Part shown: piece by piece, positions 17,563 to 30,619 of the stretch
Layout of the letters: every line of letters starts with the position of its first letter
How positions within the stretch are numbered: position 1 is the stretch's first letter
Origin: Axinella damicornis
Taxonomy: Eukaryota; Porifera; Demospongiae; Axinellida; Axinellidae
Direction of reading: 5' to 3'
Assembly: GCA_963931865.1 (NCBI GenBank)
Contig: OZ007507.1
Coordinates: 17,357,086-17,421,085 of the forward strand
DNA length: 64,000 nucleotides
Notes under the pieces: model-generated
Database searches by the model: none
Seen by the model: only the letters and a program-made list of their open reading frames with translations
What the model was told of the DNA's origin: nothing
Program-made: the position numbers and the translations under genes

Positions 17563-18746
17563 AAACAATTCGGAAAAACGACTGCACATACTCAGTGACA
17601 TACCTTCATCGTAGGGGTGGGGGGTAGATCAGCCGGCAAATCTCCATCTCTGCAGTCTTCGCGTAGATAACATCTTTCTTTCTCACTACAACTCGCTCAT
17701 TCCCTTGTTCTTGCTACTATAGGACTCGCTAACAATATATTTCGACATGTAATGATACTGCTGCTAAATGCGACGTTCTTGGCGCTTCGCCACAAACACG
17801 AGTTAACCGAGCGCTCGCAGCAAGGATAACGTTAGTTCTTGCACGCAGCTCTGTGTATATTGATCTGATAACGTATAATAATGTATAATTATACATAATA
17901 ATACCGCAGATGAGGTCATCAGGGGGAACCCCGGGGGATTCCCCTCCCCCACCACACTATAGGCTAGTAAACAGTTTATCACCTGTATCTGTAGAGGCTA
18001 TAATTCCTCAGCAGTAGTCTTCATACAAGTGCAGAGGAATTAATGATTGATGGATGATCTGGGGTGTCTGTTAATTCAGTCATCCCCCATGCAGACGCTT
18101 TACCGTCCTGTCACGTGCACCCCGAACATTTCACCCTCTGCATGGACATTCTACACTGGTGTACTGTACTCACCGCTAAAATGTGTGGAGTTGAAGGGGG
18201 TGTAGTTCCCAGCATTTTTGATTGAATATTAGACCACACCAAGGGCCCCACATTTGACACTTGGATCCGTCCATACATGCACCACCATTCAGATCCTTCC
18301 ATGCAACTTTTGAAGGCCAAATCAGCCCAAAAAATTCCCACCTTCGACTCCCAAGCTCCTGGAATGATCTGCTGTGTACACTCCTGAGTTGTTATAGCAA
18401 CCTGCATGTAGTCATGAATTCTAGCATTTTCACAGCACATCTCTCTCATTTAGCAGCTTCCAAACTAGTTGGCAATCTCTGCGCTGTCAATAATCTTCAC
18501 GACCATAATTATTTTACAGAACCAAGCAGCTCACTTTCCTAGTCATAGCAGAAGGCTGCACCACTCCACTATTTGGTGCTTGACAATTCAACATGTGGAA
18601 TCAAGAACCATATAATTATTGTGGCTGGTGTGACTATCCGCAGTACAAACTCGCCTAGTAATGAGGACTCATTCTGACAAGTAAGCTGGTTGTGGCTATG
18701 TTTCATCCTACTCATTGCAGATGGACCCGGCAGTGTCATGGGAAAA

Positions 18747-18748
<2 letters not shown>

Positions 18749-18783
<35 letters not shown>
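18749..18783. repeat. Poly-C tract
   Basis: Thirty-five consecutive C residues. Apparent open frames over it encode only poly-Pro or poly-Gly. The flanks are GGACCCGG-rich. The exact length may be unreliable in the assembly. Confidence 0.95.
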
Positions 18784-18786
<3 letters not shown>

Positions 18787-19339
18787 TTCCAGGTATGTGT
18801 ACCCGGGTCCCCATTTTCCTGGGAAAATGTGGACCCGGGGTCCACCGTGATTTCGCCGGGAGTATCGGACCCCTTAGGGGACCCAGACAATTATAACAGT
18901 GGAAAAATGTCTTCCCAGGCCCCATCGAAAAATTGGTGGGCTAAAGATGGATCTCCATGGATGCTTGCCCCACCGAGTCTGGTCCCTAAGGAGCAAACGC
19001 AGAGAAGAGCAGCTACGAATGAGGCACGCGCACGTGCTGAAAATGTGTATACTGTTACAATTAGACTTCGGGGTCTGGGGAAATGGAGACTAGTAGACGT
19101 AAAGCCTCTTCAATACTCCGGAAAGTGAACACACCTGTCCAGAAACGGAGTGTGGGTCCGCAATCAGTAGTCTCGTGCCCAGCCCACATGCACACGAGAC
19201 TTAGCAATCAGCTGCATGCAGGGGTCAGCTCCACCTTCCGCTTCCTTCCGGTGCTAGCTGTGAATACGCTTGGTCTTGGAACCGGGGTTCCGAGACGCGT
19301 CCATACCTAGATCCTCAGAGAAGGAGGACGGCAACAATT

Positions 19340-22300
19340 ATGAGGACTCCCGCTTACTTGCTTCTGTTGTTTTTAGCGAGTGCTGCTCCAGTTACGTGTA
19401 AGTGTGTGTTCTTCTTAATTTACCAGATACTGTAAGTTCCCATTAATATCGGTACTTATTTAATTTTAATTGTCTCTTCTAGGTTTCATTGAAGTTCCTA
19501 AAGATTTGAATGCTACTCAAGGATCAACAGCCCAATTTGTGTGCACTGTTCTCCGTGGGTCCATCTTTTGGTTAGTTGATGGTAATGAAACTTCACAGCT
19601 GCAGGAGCGTGGGATTACACCCTCTTTTCCATCACTGAGTCGCAGTGGAGCAACATCCATATTGAGTGTGCCTGCATCAGAGAGAAATAACAATTCTGTT
19701 ATAGAATGTGGTGTGTATATACCCAATGAAGGGGAGAGACTCAGCAAAAAAGTACTCTTCAAAGTACAAGGTGAGTTTATGATTTCCTAGCCTCGTTCCC
19801 AGGCCTACCCCATTTTTTCTGTTCATCGATCAGTTTGCGTTGATGGATGAGCGGCGCAGACTTCCGCATCCGTGTATTATTGTCAATGCAAACCGAAGAA
19901 CAGAAAGAACGGGGTAGGCCTGGGAACGAGGCTAATGGTTTTCTCTTTCAGAAAAGAAATACAATGTGCCCAAGCTATAGCTAATTGTTAAAATCATAGT
20001 AGGTAAACAAAGTGGTTATTGGTCCAGCAGGAAGTAGCACAGGGAAAGATGTGAGACTGGGCAGCCACTGTAAACATCCATGTCAACACCATTTGCTCGC
20101 CCGTTCAAGTCCACAAAGAGACAACTTGAGTGTTTGTATTTGGCCTTTTGTGGTCCATGAACATAATATTCAAAAGTAGTCTCACTATGGACTCGAACGC
20201 GAATGGGCAAGCCAACAGTGCGATCATGGAGCAACTTTGACGATGACGGTCCTGTTGCAGTCCCGTATTTACTGGTAGTTTTTCCTGTGTATAGAGCTAT
20301 GGAAGTAAGGGCCATTTCAGAATGTGCCTGTGTGTCCATTGCCTATACTTAAAGTATGCACTTCCTGCCGGAACAATGCCAAAACTAAAGCTGCCTCCAT
20401 GTTGCAATAAACAGTATTGAGATGAGTATATATGTAGCTGTGGAAGATTCAGTCGCTCTACAATTTACTATCTGGATACATCGATACGAATGTGCTCATC
20501 GAAATAATTATTGCTGTGGAAGATTCAGTTACTCTATAGAAAGTTAATATCTGGCACCATATGAAATGGGACTTCCTTTGTAACACAACTGCAGAGAGTC
20601 ACACCAAAGTGAATTATACCCTACCGATCACTGTTCATAAAAGTAAAATGTGGTGATAAAAAACCTGCACAGATAGCAACAGTGCATTTTTGACAACGTA
20701 TACAGCAGTATAATTATTAGTAGCTATACAGGTATACCCCTTGAATCGTCCTGCAATAACAGTTTAGTATTCAATCTCAAAGTGAGTATATAATTATGTC
20801 ATACCATATCAACTTCTCTTCACGTAGGTTTACTAGCTGCTCCCCAGAGTCTAAAAGCTGACTCAATCACATCCAACACAATCCGCCTGACTTGGGTACA
20901 CCCCTTTACTCTAGAAATCACCGGCAATAACTCCAGCATATCCGGCTATGTGGTCTACATCAATAACACTAACACTGGTAGTATCACCACTGCATCCCTG
21001 AGTGCGACAGAGTACACATTTATGAGACAGGACTTTGGATATTGCGATACCTTTGAGTTCAGTGTGCTAGCAACGAATGATGTTGGTCCGGGGAACAAGA
21101 GTGCTCCAGTTGCTGCTACCTTTCTTGGACGTAAGATGGTCCTAGCCTCATTCCCAGGCCCGCGCTACATACCGCAAGTGACAAAAGCTGGGTGGGGGCC
21201 TGGGAACGGGGCTAAGATATTATTTGCTACCGCGTATTTTAAAATACGATAGTTAAGTTATTTAATATGCTGTTGCTTGATTAAATTTTGGGACTAAATT
21301 ATGACAACAGATTTCAAAACGTTCACTGTTTTGTTGAAGTATTGTCACTCACAAAGAAAACTGAGACAAAATGATGTGTTTGGTTGACAGTTTATCATCA
21401 CAAACTATAAGATAAGCATCATTGCATACACAATCTTCTTTTTCCTTCAGCCCCAGTACTGAGAACTTTCCCAGGGACGCCAATGGGAGAATGGGCTAGC
21501 TTCTCCTGCACTATTCCTTGCACTGATGCAGTTCTCTGGTACACTGAAAGGAGCCCTCACCCACTACGATACTCACTTCCAGGCTTGAAGATTCGCAAAA
21601 AGGCACTGCAGCTCTCAGGGTGCTCCTCAAGATACGATAACTACACTGAAGTGTTGGAGGTCTTTGCAACTGTGCAATCAAATGCTACCAAGTTGCAGTG
21701 TGCTTCTGTATCAGTCTGTACCAATACTGATGTACTGTGTAGGCCTCAAGTGTGCTATAGTGAATCTGCTCAACTTGTAGGTAGGTCACTCTTTGTGTGT
21801 TGTACAGTAAACTGAGTTCAATGGGAGCCTCAACACCACACCTGGATTTGATGTAGGGCTTGATAGCGCTTATTGTGCTGTTTGGCGCATGAATTAAACC
21901 TGTACAGTGTAATCAAGCAATCGTACAATGTCATTTGCATTGTTGCAACCACCCCAATCAGGCTTATGAAACATGCAATAGTTTCAAGAATAACAAATTG
22001 AGTAGATAAGACAAATTAACAATAAAATAAACAAAAAAGACAGGATACAGTTTGTTGAACACAAGAATGTGGACAGGATAATGAAAAAACACTACAATCA
22101 TGACACACAGTAAGACATAGTGAAGACAGATTGTGTGTGGATCTGAAAACTGACTATGAGAACAGTATGACGTTGTAGTGATGGAAGCACAATGATGGAG
22201 GGTGTACAGGAGAAAGTTCAGGAGACATGATTGTCAATAAAATTAACAGTGAGCTCTGCTGCAGAGCACTTAACAATTAGAGTTTCATATTTCCCTGCAT

Positions 22301-23530
22301 AGCTAGCTGAAGTACTTATATTTTCAATGACCTTAATTGTTCTATAGTGTACGTGAATGAAGTGGAGCCTTCACCGGTGATTACCTTTCCAAGTAGCCAT
22401 ATCATCTCGTTTCCGGTAATGCATCCATGTTCAAGTTCACAAGGCCAAGGTATCTATTATAATTGAATTTGTAATCTATAATTTAGTAATTACTATGTTT
22501 AATAGGTGATTCAAGGGATGCATCGTTGCGAATTCAAACAGATTCAACATCAGCATTTCTGATAGGTTTGTTCCATGAAAGCTCTGTGTGTTCAATAAGT
22601 TGCTGTGATTATCCCACGTCATTTTGTGTGAACACTGCAGGCAGTGTTGGAGTAGTAACTACGATCACCGCAGCCATCGTGGGGGCTAGTCTAACCGTTC
22701 TCATTACTAGGCACTGTGCCAAAACTGGTGAGCCATTTACACTTCTGTTAATTTCTATTGTTATTCAGTCGTCCTGTAGTCTCAGTTCCAGACCTCACCA
22801 ACCCTCAGCGTGGAATGCTTTCCGAATATAGCGTGTTATACTGGAGTCGATACACGTGCTGGACGAAAGGTCTGGGAACGAGACAAGTCGTCCTGCTGTA
22901 CTCACATTTTCATTTTCCCTTCAATGGCTCTTCTGTATCAAGTATATGTCCAGAGATTCATCTGAGCTCCCCCCTCCTCAGCCCCCTGTCCCTACCACCA
23001 TCTGGCCAGCATGTCATATAGCTGTACATGTAGTTTGTAAGCCTGTTATCTGTTAAAGTCTCAACTGCAATCCAGTGCAAGGCAACTTTAAATGACAGCT
23101 ATATAGGATCAATTAATTTTTCATACCGGTTACGGCGGTTAGCACTACTAGAGCCCTAACACATTCATTACAGAGTTTCTGGCCTTTCTCAACTGCAATC
23201 CAGTGCAAGGCAACTTTAAATGACAGCTATATAGGATCAATTGAAATTTAATTTTTCATACCGGTTAGCACTACTAGAGCCCTAACACATTCATTACAGG
23301 GTTTCTACTTTCTGGCCTTTCTTTACCAAAGTTATGTGCATTAGCCGGACAGTTTCTCATCCCCTGCAGCTGCTATCACTAGAGCCCAACACAATACGGA
23401 ATTTGAAAGTGCCTCCATTAAAGAGGAAGCCATATATGCACAGCCCCTTTGCCCGCCACCCCAGCCAACTCAGATGCATCCCTGCCCTGCTTATGAGGAG
23501 ACGACACTGACCCGGAACCTCCAATTGTGA
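19340..23530 (+). CDS. Ig/FN3 single-pass receptor with tyrosine-containing tail
   Basis: Exon 1 (19,340-19,397) starts at an ATG and encodes a signal peptide, MRTPAYLLLLFLASAAPVT. Exon 2 (19,483-19,770) is an Ig domain (FVCTVL, FWLVDG, VIECGVY). Exon 3 (20,828-21,130) is a fibronectin-III domain (IRLTWVHP, EFSVLATNDVG). Exon 4 (21,451-21,780) is a Cys-rich Ig-like domain (FSCTIPC, VLWYTE, KLQCAS). Exons at 22,348-22,449 and 22,506-22,565 form a stalk, and 22,641-22,727 a membrane segment (GVVTTITAAIVGASLTVLI) followed by TRHC. Every border is phase 1, so cassettes could be skipped without frameshift. The tail probably ends in an exon at about 23,385-23,530 reading KEEAIYAQPL and PCPAYEETTL before the stop. 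Exons between 22,728 and 23,384 are unresolved. Its orientation is opposite to the related genes. Role: cell-surface recognition or adhesion, by inference. Confidence 0.75.
19788..19934. mobile_element. Foldback element, TAGCCTCGTTCCCAGGCC family
   Basis: Starts TAGCCTCGTTCCCAGGCCTA and ends in the complement; nearly the whole 147 bp can fold on itself. It sits in the intron after the Ig exon of the plus-strand receptor, 17 bp from the donor. Confidence 0.8.
20018..20377. mobile_element. Foldback element, ATTGGTCCAGCAGGAAGT family
   Basis: The ends ATTGGTCCAGCAGGAAGT and ACTTCCTGCCGGAACAAT are inverted repeats with two mismatches. The 360-bp element lies in the intron before the FN3 exon. 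A minus-strand open frame spans its inside, but with no recognisable domain. Confidence 0.65.
21143..21214. mobile_element. Foldback element, 72 bp
   Basis: TAGCCTCATTCCCAGGCCC at the left and GGGCCTGGGAACGGGGCTA at the right form a hairpin. It begins 12 bp after the FN3 exon donor of the plus-strand receptor. Confidence 0.75.
23068..23310. repeat. Tandem duplication, about 120 bp
   Basis: Two direct copies starting CTCAACTGCAATCCAGTGCA and ending near CATTCATTACAG, with small indels between copies. They lie in the presumed last intron of the plus-strand receptor, so its acceptor choices are duplicated. Confidence 0.85.
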
Positions 23531-26133
23531 CAATTACTCATAATTGTAACATTATTATTACAACAGTTGCTCATTAAATGCAACCATCAAACCAACATTT
23601 TTAACAGTGCTCCCTGACACATTTTACTCGTGAACTTTGGTGTGATGACAATTCCCTTATTCTCATAATGTTCATTGCAATACTGTACTCATGTACCGTG
23701 AAAAAACACCTGTTACTAGCTTCGATCAGAGTCAAGTCTACACATTGCACCACATACCCATTTGACAAGTGATTTCAAATCTGAATCAGCCTTGCATGAC
23801 GGTGCACAATACAGGCCATTATTGCATGTTATTGAAGAGGTTAGAGTGGGGGGTTGAGATGCAGGTGTTGAGATTTGCAGATCCAACTGAGGACCCTATA
23901 TACATGATATGGCACACTGGTTTAGTCCCCAAGAGTGTACCATTCAGAATCCCATCCAAGTTCGTGCGAGGTCCACTAAGATATTAATTATTCACCCCAA
24001 ATCATAATCAGTAAATAGGTCAGAATTAAATTTTTGGAATTCAATAAGTGTGTCTTGTACAAATTAAAGTCATTACGATACCATCAGCAGCCTAGTCACT
24101 TGAGTTTTATGCTGCTAAATTTATCAGATTTTTAATAAACCTCTCAAACAGCCAGAGCCTGCTTGATTGGGCTTATACTGAGGCACCTGTATGAAGACAC
24201 GTGATATTATTCAGGCATGTAACACTATACATGTATACGGGAACAAATCACAACAGCTCCTTTTGCCACTGACAGCCGTAATTTTAAAGTTAGTAGCATG
24301 CGACATGTTCCTTTCACTGTTAGGAACATGAAGTCATTCAAGTCATATTCAATCACATAGCCTGCAACCAGCACATGCATACACAACTAGCTATTGTGGT
24401 CCTTATAGGTTAACGTTAACTGGAGGAGATGGCAAAGAAGGTGCACAATAAATGTATAAATGAAAAAAGCCAGTTTTAATTAACAACATGTACACTCAGA
24501 TATATTTTCGTCAAGCTACTCGTTGAAGTGCAAAGTAAAAATGTACTATCACTGTTTGGTGGTACAAGTAGTTGTTCTGTATTGCAGTTGATGGAACAGT
24601 TATAACAATGCACATTAATTTTTGTCAAAATTAAATTATAGTTTTCACTACTCTCTATTCCTGTGCATCCTGTGAATAGCTGGATACGATTGAATAGCTC
24701 ATGTTCAGATCTGAGGAATGAGAATTAAATCCCACATGGACATACACCATGCACCTTGAGGATCCTTGTACAGTCTGCTGAATGATTGTGTAGTCAACCT
24801 AATGCCTAGCCTCATTCCCAGGCCTCCACGAACAGCTTTTGTCGCTTGCAGAAGCTGGGCGTGGAGGACGGGAACAAGGCTACATAATGCCATGCTGCAG
24901 GCAAGTGGTTAGAACATAGTACTACTATATAAATTGTGGGTACAAAATTTAGCACCTCAGACTTGGCAGGTACTCATTATAGCGATTTTAACAGAATCAG
25001 TCATTGTGAGGTATAATTACTGAACACAAATTTTAGCGAATTTGCCTGCACTCACAAAAGTCGCTAAAATTAGTAAGGTAGATGCAGAAAATGTGTGCAA
25101 AAATATTTTATGGCGCCTACTATAGCTAAAGAAAGCATGAACCACAATCATGGTAATTGCAATTGAACCAATAATCGTCCAACAACAATGCCTATCAGTA
25201 ATATGCCTACCCTACTTTCCTACACCGATACATTCGGAATCTAAACAGTTTGACTGGAAAGTTTCCAATATCAAAATTCCTTTACTCCAGTGCTCAGAAA
25301 TATGCACTTAAGTTCAATCGTGTTATAATGCACTCTAGCAGCATCAAGGTGGAAGTACAGCTAACATACCATGGTGATGAGAGCTACTGCAGCATGATTC
25401 TATCTTCCAGTCACTTACTGCATGCAAACTAACTCCTCGTGCACCAACATTTTTGGATCGCACTAACACAGCGCTTGGAGTTGCGTGGTATACATATCAA
25501 TATTGCCCTGACTGTGAACCAGATAACTTCATGAGGCTGGGGAGGAGAGGGAGTTGGAAAGGGAAATGAGAGCAACTAGAGACATGTAAGTCATTACAAA
25601 TACATTTCACTAGCTACCTGTTTCATAAACCTGTTCACATTCATACTCGGAGAATTAGAAGCTGTTGACAACATATTATTAAAATATGCAGATGTGGTTT
25701 GTAAAGGGCAGAATTGGATTCACATAGATCTGTTACAGATATATCAATACTGGGGTGCCTTTTATGTAAATCTGTTGAAGACTTGCTGGAGTGCACATGC
25801 AATTGTCAATGAGTTGGTGGTTTACAGCTACCCATAGCTGGGGTATACATACGTACTGGAATTGCTGAAAAAGTGCTCACTATATACAATTCTCAGTGGT
25901 ACCAGTATGAACGTGACTTTCTACCTTATATGGCTTGTATCCATGCATGTCAACCATTTGCTCATGGATGTAGAGTAATGGTTTGGGGACAGTATAATTA
26001 TACGAGTCAGCAGCGATTTATTAGCTGTGCAGTAGCTATAGACTATAGCTAGTCTCATGCATTTTATGATGGTGTATAAGTATCAAGTTATCAACATAAT
26101 TGTTGTTGTTGAGTTTAATGACCTCACATACTT
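23531..26133. other. Intergenic stretch between two convergent receptor genes
   Basis: No gene recognised. It contains the foldback at 24,807-24,882. Further tail exons of the minus-strand receptor may lie here: a strong polypyrimidine tract and AG occur on the minus strand at about 25,540, but no reading frame could be anchored. Confidence 0.5.
24807..24882. mobile_element. Foldback element, 76 bp
   Basis: TAGCCTCATTCCCAGGCCTC and its near-complement GGACGGGAACAAGGCTA form the ends. Same family as 15,793, 19,788 and 21,143. Confidence 0.7.
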
Positions 26134-29100
26134 TGATGTAGGCCGTAGAACTGGATACTTGAGGTGGTGAGTCAGGTTGATTGTCTCTAAATGAAGGACC
26201 ACGCTGAAGATATTAACTAACAACAATGAATATTACTAACTCAATGTGTACCTCGTTGCCTGTCTCCTGCACCTCCAATTCCATATAACAAGAAGGAGTA
26301 ACAGTACAACAACTGCCACCAGCACCACAATTCCAATAGAAATTCCAACAGCTAAGGATTGATAGTAGCTATATAGTCATTCATTCGGTCAATATAATCA
26401 AGTAAAATGAATGTGTACCTTCAAATGCTGTGCTACTGCCTTGTTGATTTTGACCAACAAGATGTGTTGAGGCTTTATCACTTCCAGCGCTTGCTGTGAT
26501 AGGAGTGGTGGCTGTGCCGAGGACTGCAATTTGACATCCTACGTACATGCAGAAGAACATCAAGTTTGAATATATTAATTGCTAACAGTATTCCACCCTC
26601 AAGTAGAGGCCACAGCTACAGCATTCAAGTACATGTAGCTGAAATGTGGCAATTAGCTTACCAACTGTGATGTTAGTTGGTGAGGACATTCCTGCGCTGT
26701 TCCTTGCACTGATTCTTACAATGAGGTTACATTCATCTGCATTTTGGGGCAGTATAACACGTCTTGTAGTGACTTGAAGTTCTACAGTTGTTATGACAAC
26801 CCCGTCAGTGGACATCACAATGACATGGAAAGAGTTTGGCATTCTTACTATGCACGGGTCAGTCACCTGTAGAAAATGAGAATGTTAATTATCACGCAGA
26901 AGAATGTAGGAAGTGCCTCCTCAGCTGAGCCCAAGGGTACTGCCATACATATTACTTGGCATCTAATCACAACTCACACGAAAGTGAATTTCCAAAGCTC
27001 CACGTTCTCTTTGTATATCAACATTCTCAGCTGCAATACTGTTAGGAACTATAATAAGTATAGGTGGTCAGCTTATGAGATATCTCCACAAAAAGTGGAT
27101 GCAGAAAGTTATAACTTACTGCGAGGTAGGTAACCCAGCAGTGGTTGACTCATGTCACCCTCTCCACCAGAATTCCAAGCAGTAACACCGTACGTTGGAC
27201 ATGAATCGTCATCCGTGATATTCCTCTTGAATGATGTTTCTGTTACGTTCACTTTGTCAGTGTAATATCCAGTAGAATTGTCAATAATGTATACAGTGTA
27301 TTGGGTGATGTGGGGGTTCACGTGCACAACACTTGACTCAGTGTTGATTGTGGAGTATGGAGGATTCCACTCAACAAGTAAAAGGTTATTTGATTCAATG
27401 ATGTGAATGTTTTCAGGAGACGAAAGGGGACCTGTGAAAACCAGATTGAAACAGTTGTATACAATAGAAAAACCATGCAACTATTCTTGAATAAATGCCA
27501 AATAGGACACCTGCATGAGTCTAACCTCCAACTGCCAGGGACAAGTTGTGCAAGACTTGGCCATCTATAGAACTACTGCAATGGACATTAAATGAACCAA
27601 TAGTATCACTGCCATTGATTCTCAGTGTGCCAATCACCATCCCAGTGTTTTCATCTGTGCTGGAACTGTAACGATCTCCTGATACCAGCAATCCATCCAT
27701 GAACCAAGAAGGTAGAAGGCCACCCGGATCAGCACACATGAGTGTTATTGTAGCATTGTGTCCTACAAGTATCTTAGCATCAATCCCTGAAGGAAAAGAT
27801 ACATAACATATATAGGGATAGGGATAGAGCACCCACAATAATATATAATACAAAAATAACGGTCAACATTTAGGTTTTAGCTATAACAATGTAACTTCCC
27901 TAGACTCCCAGTGTCACGATAATGCATCACAAAAGTACCGAACCAGAAAATTGGCAAACATCCAAATACAGTTGTCTTCTTCATTCTTCGGACAGGCTAG
28001 TTCAAAACAGAGCCGCCTACGTACTGCAAAACATGTAAGTCCAGTCACAGTCCAGTCTACTGGTACAATGAATAACGACACCAATTCATGACTGCATTGT
28101 AGCTAGGTTTGCAAAAGGTATTCATGTAAGGGGACTTTTATTAGTGGGCAAAAGGAAGCTAGCTATATAGCTAGCTAGCTAGTGGATGATGATGCAATAG
28201 CATGAAGCAACGTGATTTTTTTCAGTCATAAGTGGATAATGTTGCCAATAAACACATGAATTCCAACAAGAAGTGTCCAGTAGAGCACCGTTTTCAGCAA
28301 CATTTGATGTGCAGATTGCATATGCAAGCTAATTAATAGAAGACACCATTGGTCTACTGTATACAATATTAAAATTTTATGGGTAGTTCTGATTGTCCTA
28401 GTAAAAAATGCACTGCCAGAATACAAACAAGCATGCTTGCATGGAAATGGTTCTAGTAGAATCTTCTATGCTGGTAGGGTGTAGCTACCTAGCCAATTGA
28501 TGATCAGGTATGAAACATACAGCAAAAAACTGGGGTGTCTCATAATACATACCCTGTCTCATAATTGCCTCATTAATGTGTGTGATAAAAATGCAGCCAA
28601 ATCGCAGTACATCAACAAGTGACAACAACACTGAAACTTTGCCTACCATGGATTGTTAGTACAATGTATTATCTTGTTAAATCCATACCACAGTACAATC
28701 GCATCCTGTTGACAGCTTGTTGGTTAACTTGAAATGGTTATGTGTCTCATAATCGGGGCAGCTACAGTGTACCCTATATAGTACCGTAAACGATATTGAA
28801 ATTGAGGTGTAGCTAGTTTTGGACAGAGAGCAAAAACTCAACTCTCAGTTGTACGATTTTCGTATGTCAGGTACATTCAAGCTTCATTTTTAACATTCAT
28901 ATCTCACAAAAATTGGTTTGTGTCCACCGACGACATAGCTACAAAGCAATCACTCAGGCTACATGTAGCTAACATGCAGAATTGCAATTCAACTTAGTGG
29001 TAAGATAATATTATCTACGGTACAATACTCTCTCCCACGGCGGAGAGTCTCCCGGGATAAGTATGTGCGAATCACAAATTCCAAGGCGCTAAGTACAGGT

Positions 29101-29456
29101 AGTTTACTTAAAGCTGGGCGTGGTCTGCCATATATAGAGAAGGGCACATACTTATCCCACTCCAGTCGGAGTGGGCACGAGAGCCTGGTACCCCGAGACT
29201 AACTAGCTAACCTCTCAGAAGAAGAACCAGAACAATGATGGGGCCAAACATTGCAGCCATTCCGACAGCAGAGCGCGTCTGGAAATGTAAGTGTTAGCAG
29301 CTCTCTGTACGTTCATTCGTCGTCCGTCGCACGGGCAAACTATATCAAACTAGCTAGGTAGCTAGTGAATGAACGAATGTTAGCTAGCTACTAACCTTTG
29401 GTTCCGAAGAGAACGATTGAAATCAGTATAACGACTGGGCCAAACGTTGCAGCCAT
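26134..29456 (-). CDS. Ig-FN3-FN3 single-pass receptor, two alternative signal-peptide exons
   Basis: Exons: signal peptide 29,260-29,212 (MAAMFGPIIVLVLLLR) or, alternatively, 29,456-29,396 (MAATFGPVVILISIVLFGTK); Ig 27,786-27,526 (TLMCADPGG, SWFMDG, FNVHCSSS); FN3 27,431-27,120 (VEWNPPYSTINTE, YGVTAWNSGGEGDM); 27,048-26,978 and 26,866-26,662, together a second FN3-like domain (RISARNSAGMSSPTNITV); Ser/Thr stalk 26,538-26,419; membrane segment 26,351-26,252 (IGIVVLVAVVVLLLLLVIW followed by NWRCRR); tail from 26,203. Borders from the signal peptide to the stalk match those of the paralogue at 61-63 kb one by one, including an identical 71-nt exon. The tail is not resolved: the best acceptor at 26,203 gives a sensible hydrophilic frame (RGPSFRDNQPDSPPQ) only in a phase that does not match the membrane exon donor. 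Function by inference: cell-surface recognition. Confidence 0.75.
29054..29158. mobile_element. Small inverted-repeat element
   Basis: GGGATAAGTATGTGC at 29,054-29,068 is repeated as its exact complement at 29,144-29,158. It is about 50 bp downstream of the nearer signal-peptide exon, inside the first intron. Confidence 0.5.
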
Positions 29457-29644
29457 TCCGACAGTAGAGTTCGTCTGGAACTATATGATTTTGCAGCTCT
29501 CTCAACGTTCATTCGTCGTCGCCCTCGCTGAGGCTTAAAATTAGCAGAAACATGTTTACTGGAGCTTATTATTGCACTCGTGACGTAAGACGACGTCATG
29601 ACCTTAATTTACAGAATTTCAATTCGTTCACGAAATAAAATCAT

Positions 29645-30010
29645 TGGGGCGAGCGTGAGCGAGTCCCACAGGACTGTTCATAGTTCGCGTCTCAGTTGGA
29701 CGATATCAACGCACGAGCAGGAAGTGAACTCAGTTTGGAAATAACGCATGACGCAAAACACGCAAAATACGAGCAGGAAGTGATTTACGGCACGACGTAC
29801 GATATATATATAAATATATATATATATATAGACGAGTTTGCTGCAAATTTCTATATATATATATATTTATTTATATATATCGTACGTCGTGCCGTAAATC
29901 ACTTCCTGCTCGTATTTTGCGTGTTCTTGCGTCATGCGTTATTTCCAAACTGAGTTCACTTCCTGCTCGTGCGTTGATATCGTCCAACTGAGACGCGAAC
30001 TATGAACAGT
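29645..30010. repeat. Large near-perfect hairpin
   Basis: About 29,680-29,830 and 29,865-30,005 are reverse complements of each other (GACGATATCAACGCACGAGC ... GGCACGACGTACGATATATA), separated by about 35 bp of AT-rich spacer. The sequence immediately left starts with the GGGGCGAGCGTGAGCGAG module end. The same arm sequence recurs at 32,840-32,905, 41,098-41,145, 41,833-41,945 and 42,705-42,775. Confidence 0.9.
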
Positions 30011-30619
30011 CTACCTCAACAAGGCCTTGCAAGGATGGAGACTATAGTGGGGCGGTGAGTGGCTAAAGCATTTCATGAAGACGGGGAGAGCGCTTCAGTG
30101 AGACCAAGGGAGGTGATCCTCCTTGAACTCACAATCCCCTATAACTCGCCGGAGTCCCTTTCAAATGCTAAGCCATGCAACTGCTCACAGGATGGGAAGT
30201 TGACTACCCTGCACACGGTAACACTAAACTCACTGTGACCAGTCAGACAGATCTGGCATCAGCAGAGAACGAGGAAGTCATCCTCGGTGGCAACAGAGAC
30301 AGAGACCGCTCCTGGACCTACCTGCCAGACTGCTTCAACGCTGTGAAGTGCATGCACGAGTGAGACAGAGACCGCTCCTGGACGACAGGAAGAGGAGTGG
30401 TGGTTGTGCGGGGTGCATTGTGATTGGTTGAGGATCACGAGGACAATCGGTATCAGGCGCCAACTATTAAGCACAAGTCATCAGCCATCAGAACGACTGG
30501 GATCTTCCAAGAATGCGACTGCTCCTGCATGGCATGTCTTGTTCGCGAAAGCACTTCGCTCAGGCTCACCCTCCAATGTCCTGCATTCCACTAGCTAAAT
30601 TCCGGTATACCTCTCAACT

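Larger units (their letters stand above)
15701..19339. other. Intergenic stretch with repeats only
   Basis: Apart from the foldback elements, the AT repeat, a 42-bp palindrome and a poly-C run listed separately, I found no supported gene here. One possible minus-strand exon at about 17,213-17,272 (reads PSTSGSAYVMGTPQLR between AG and GTAAGG) resembles the frame that continues past the membrane exon of the Ig-receptor gene (CVMGTPQI). It may be a leftover of a duplicated receptor exon. Confidence 0.45.

Noticed and set aside
18690..19128. Poly-Pro / poly-Gly open frames
   Set aside because: Caused by the 35-base C run; no coding signature beyond it.
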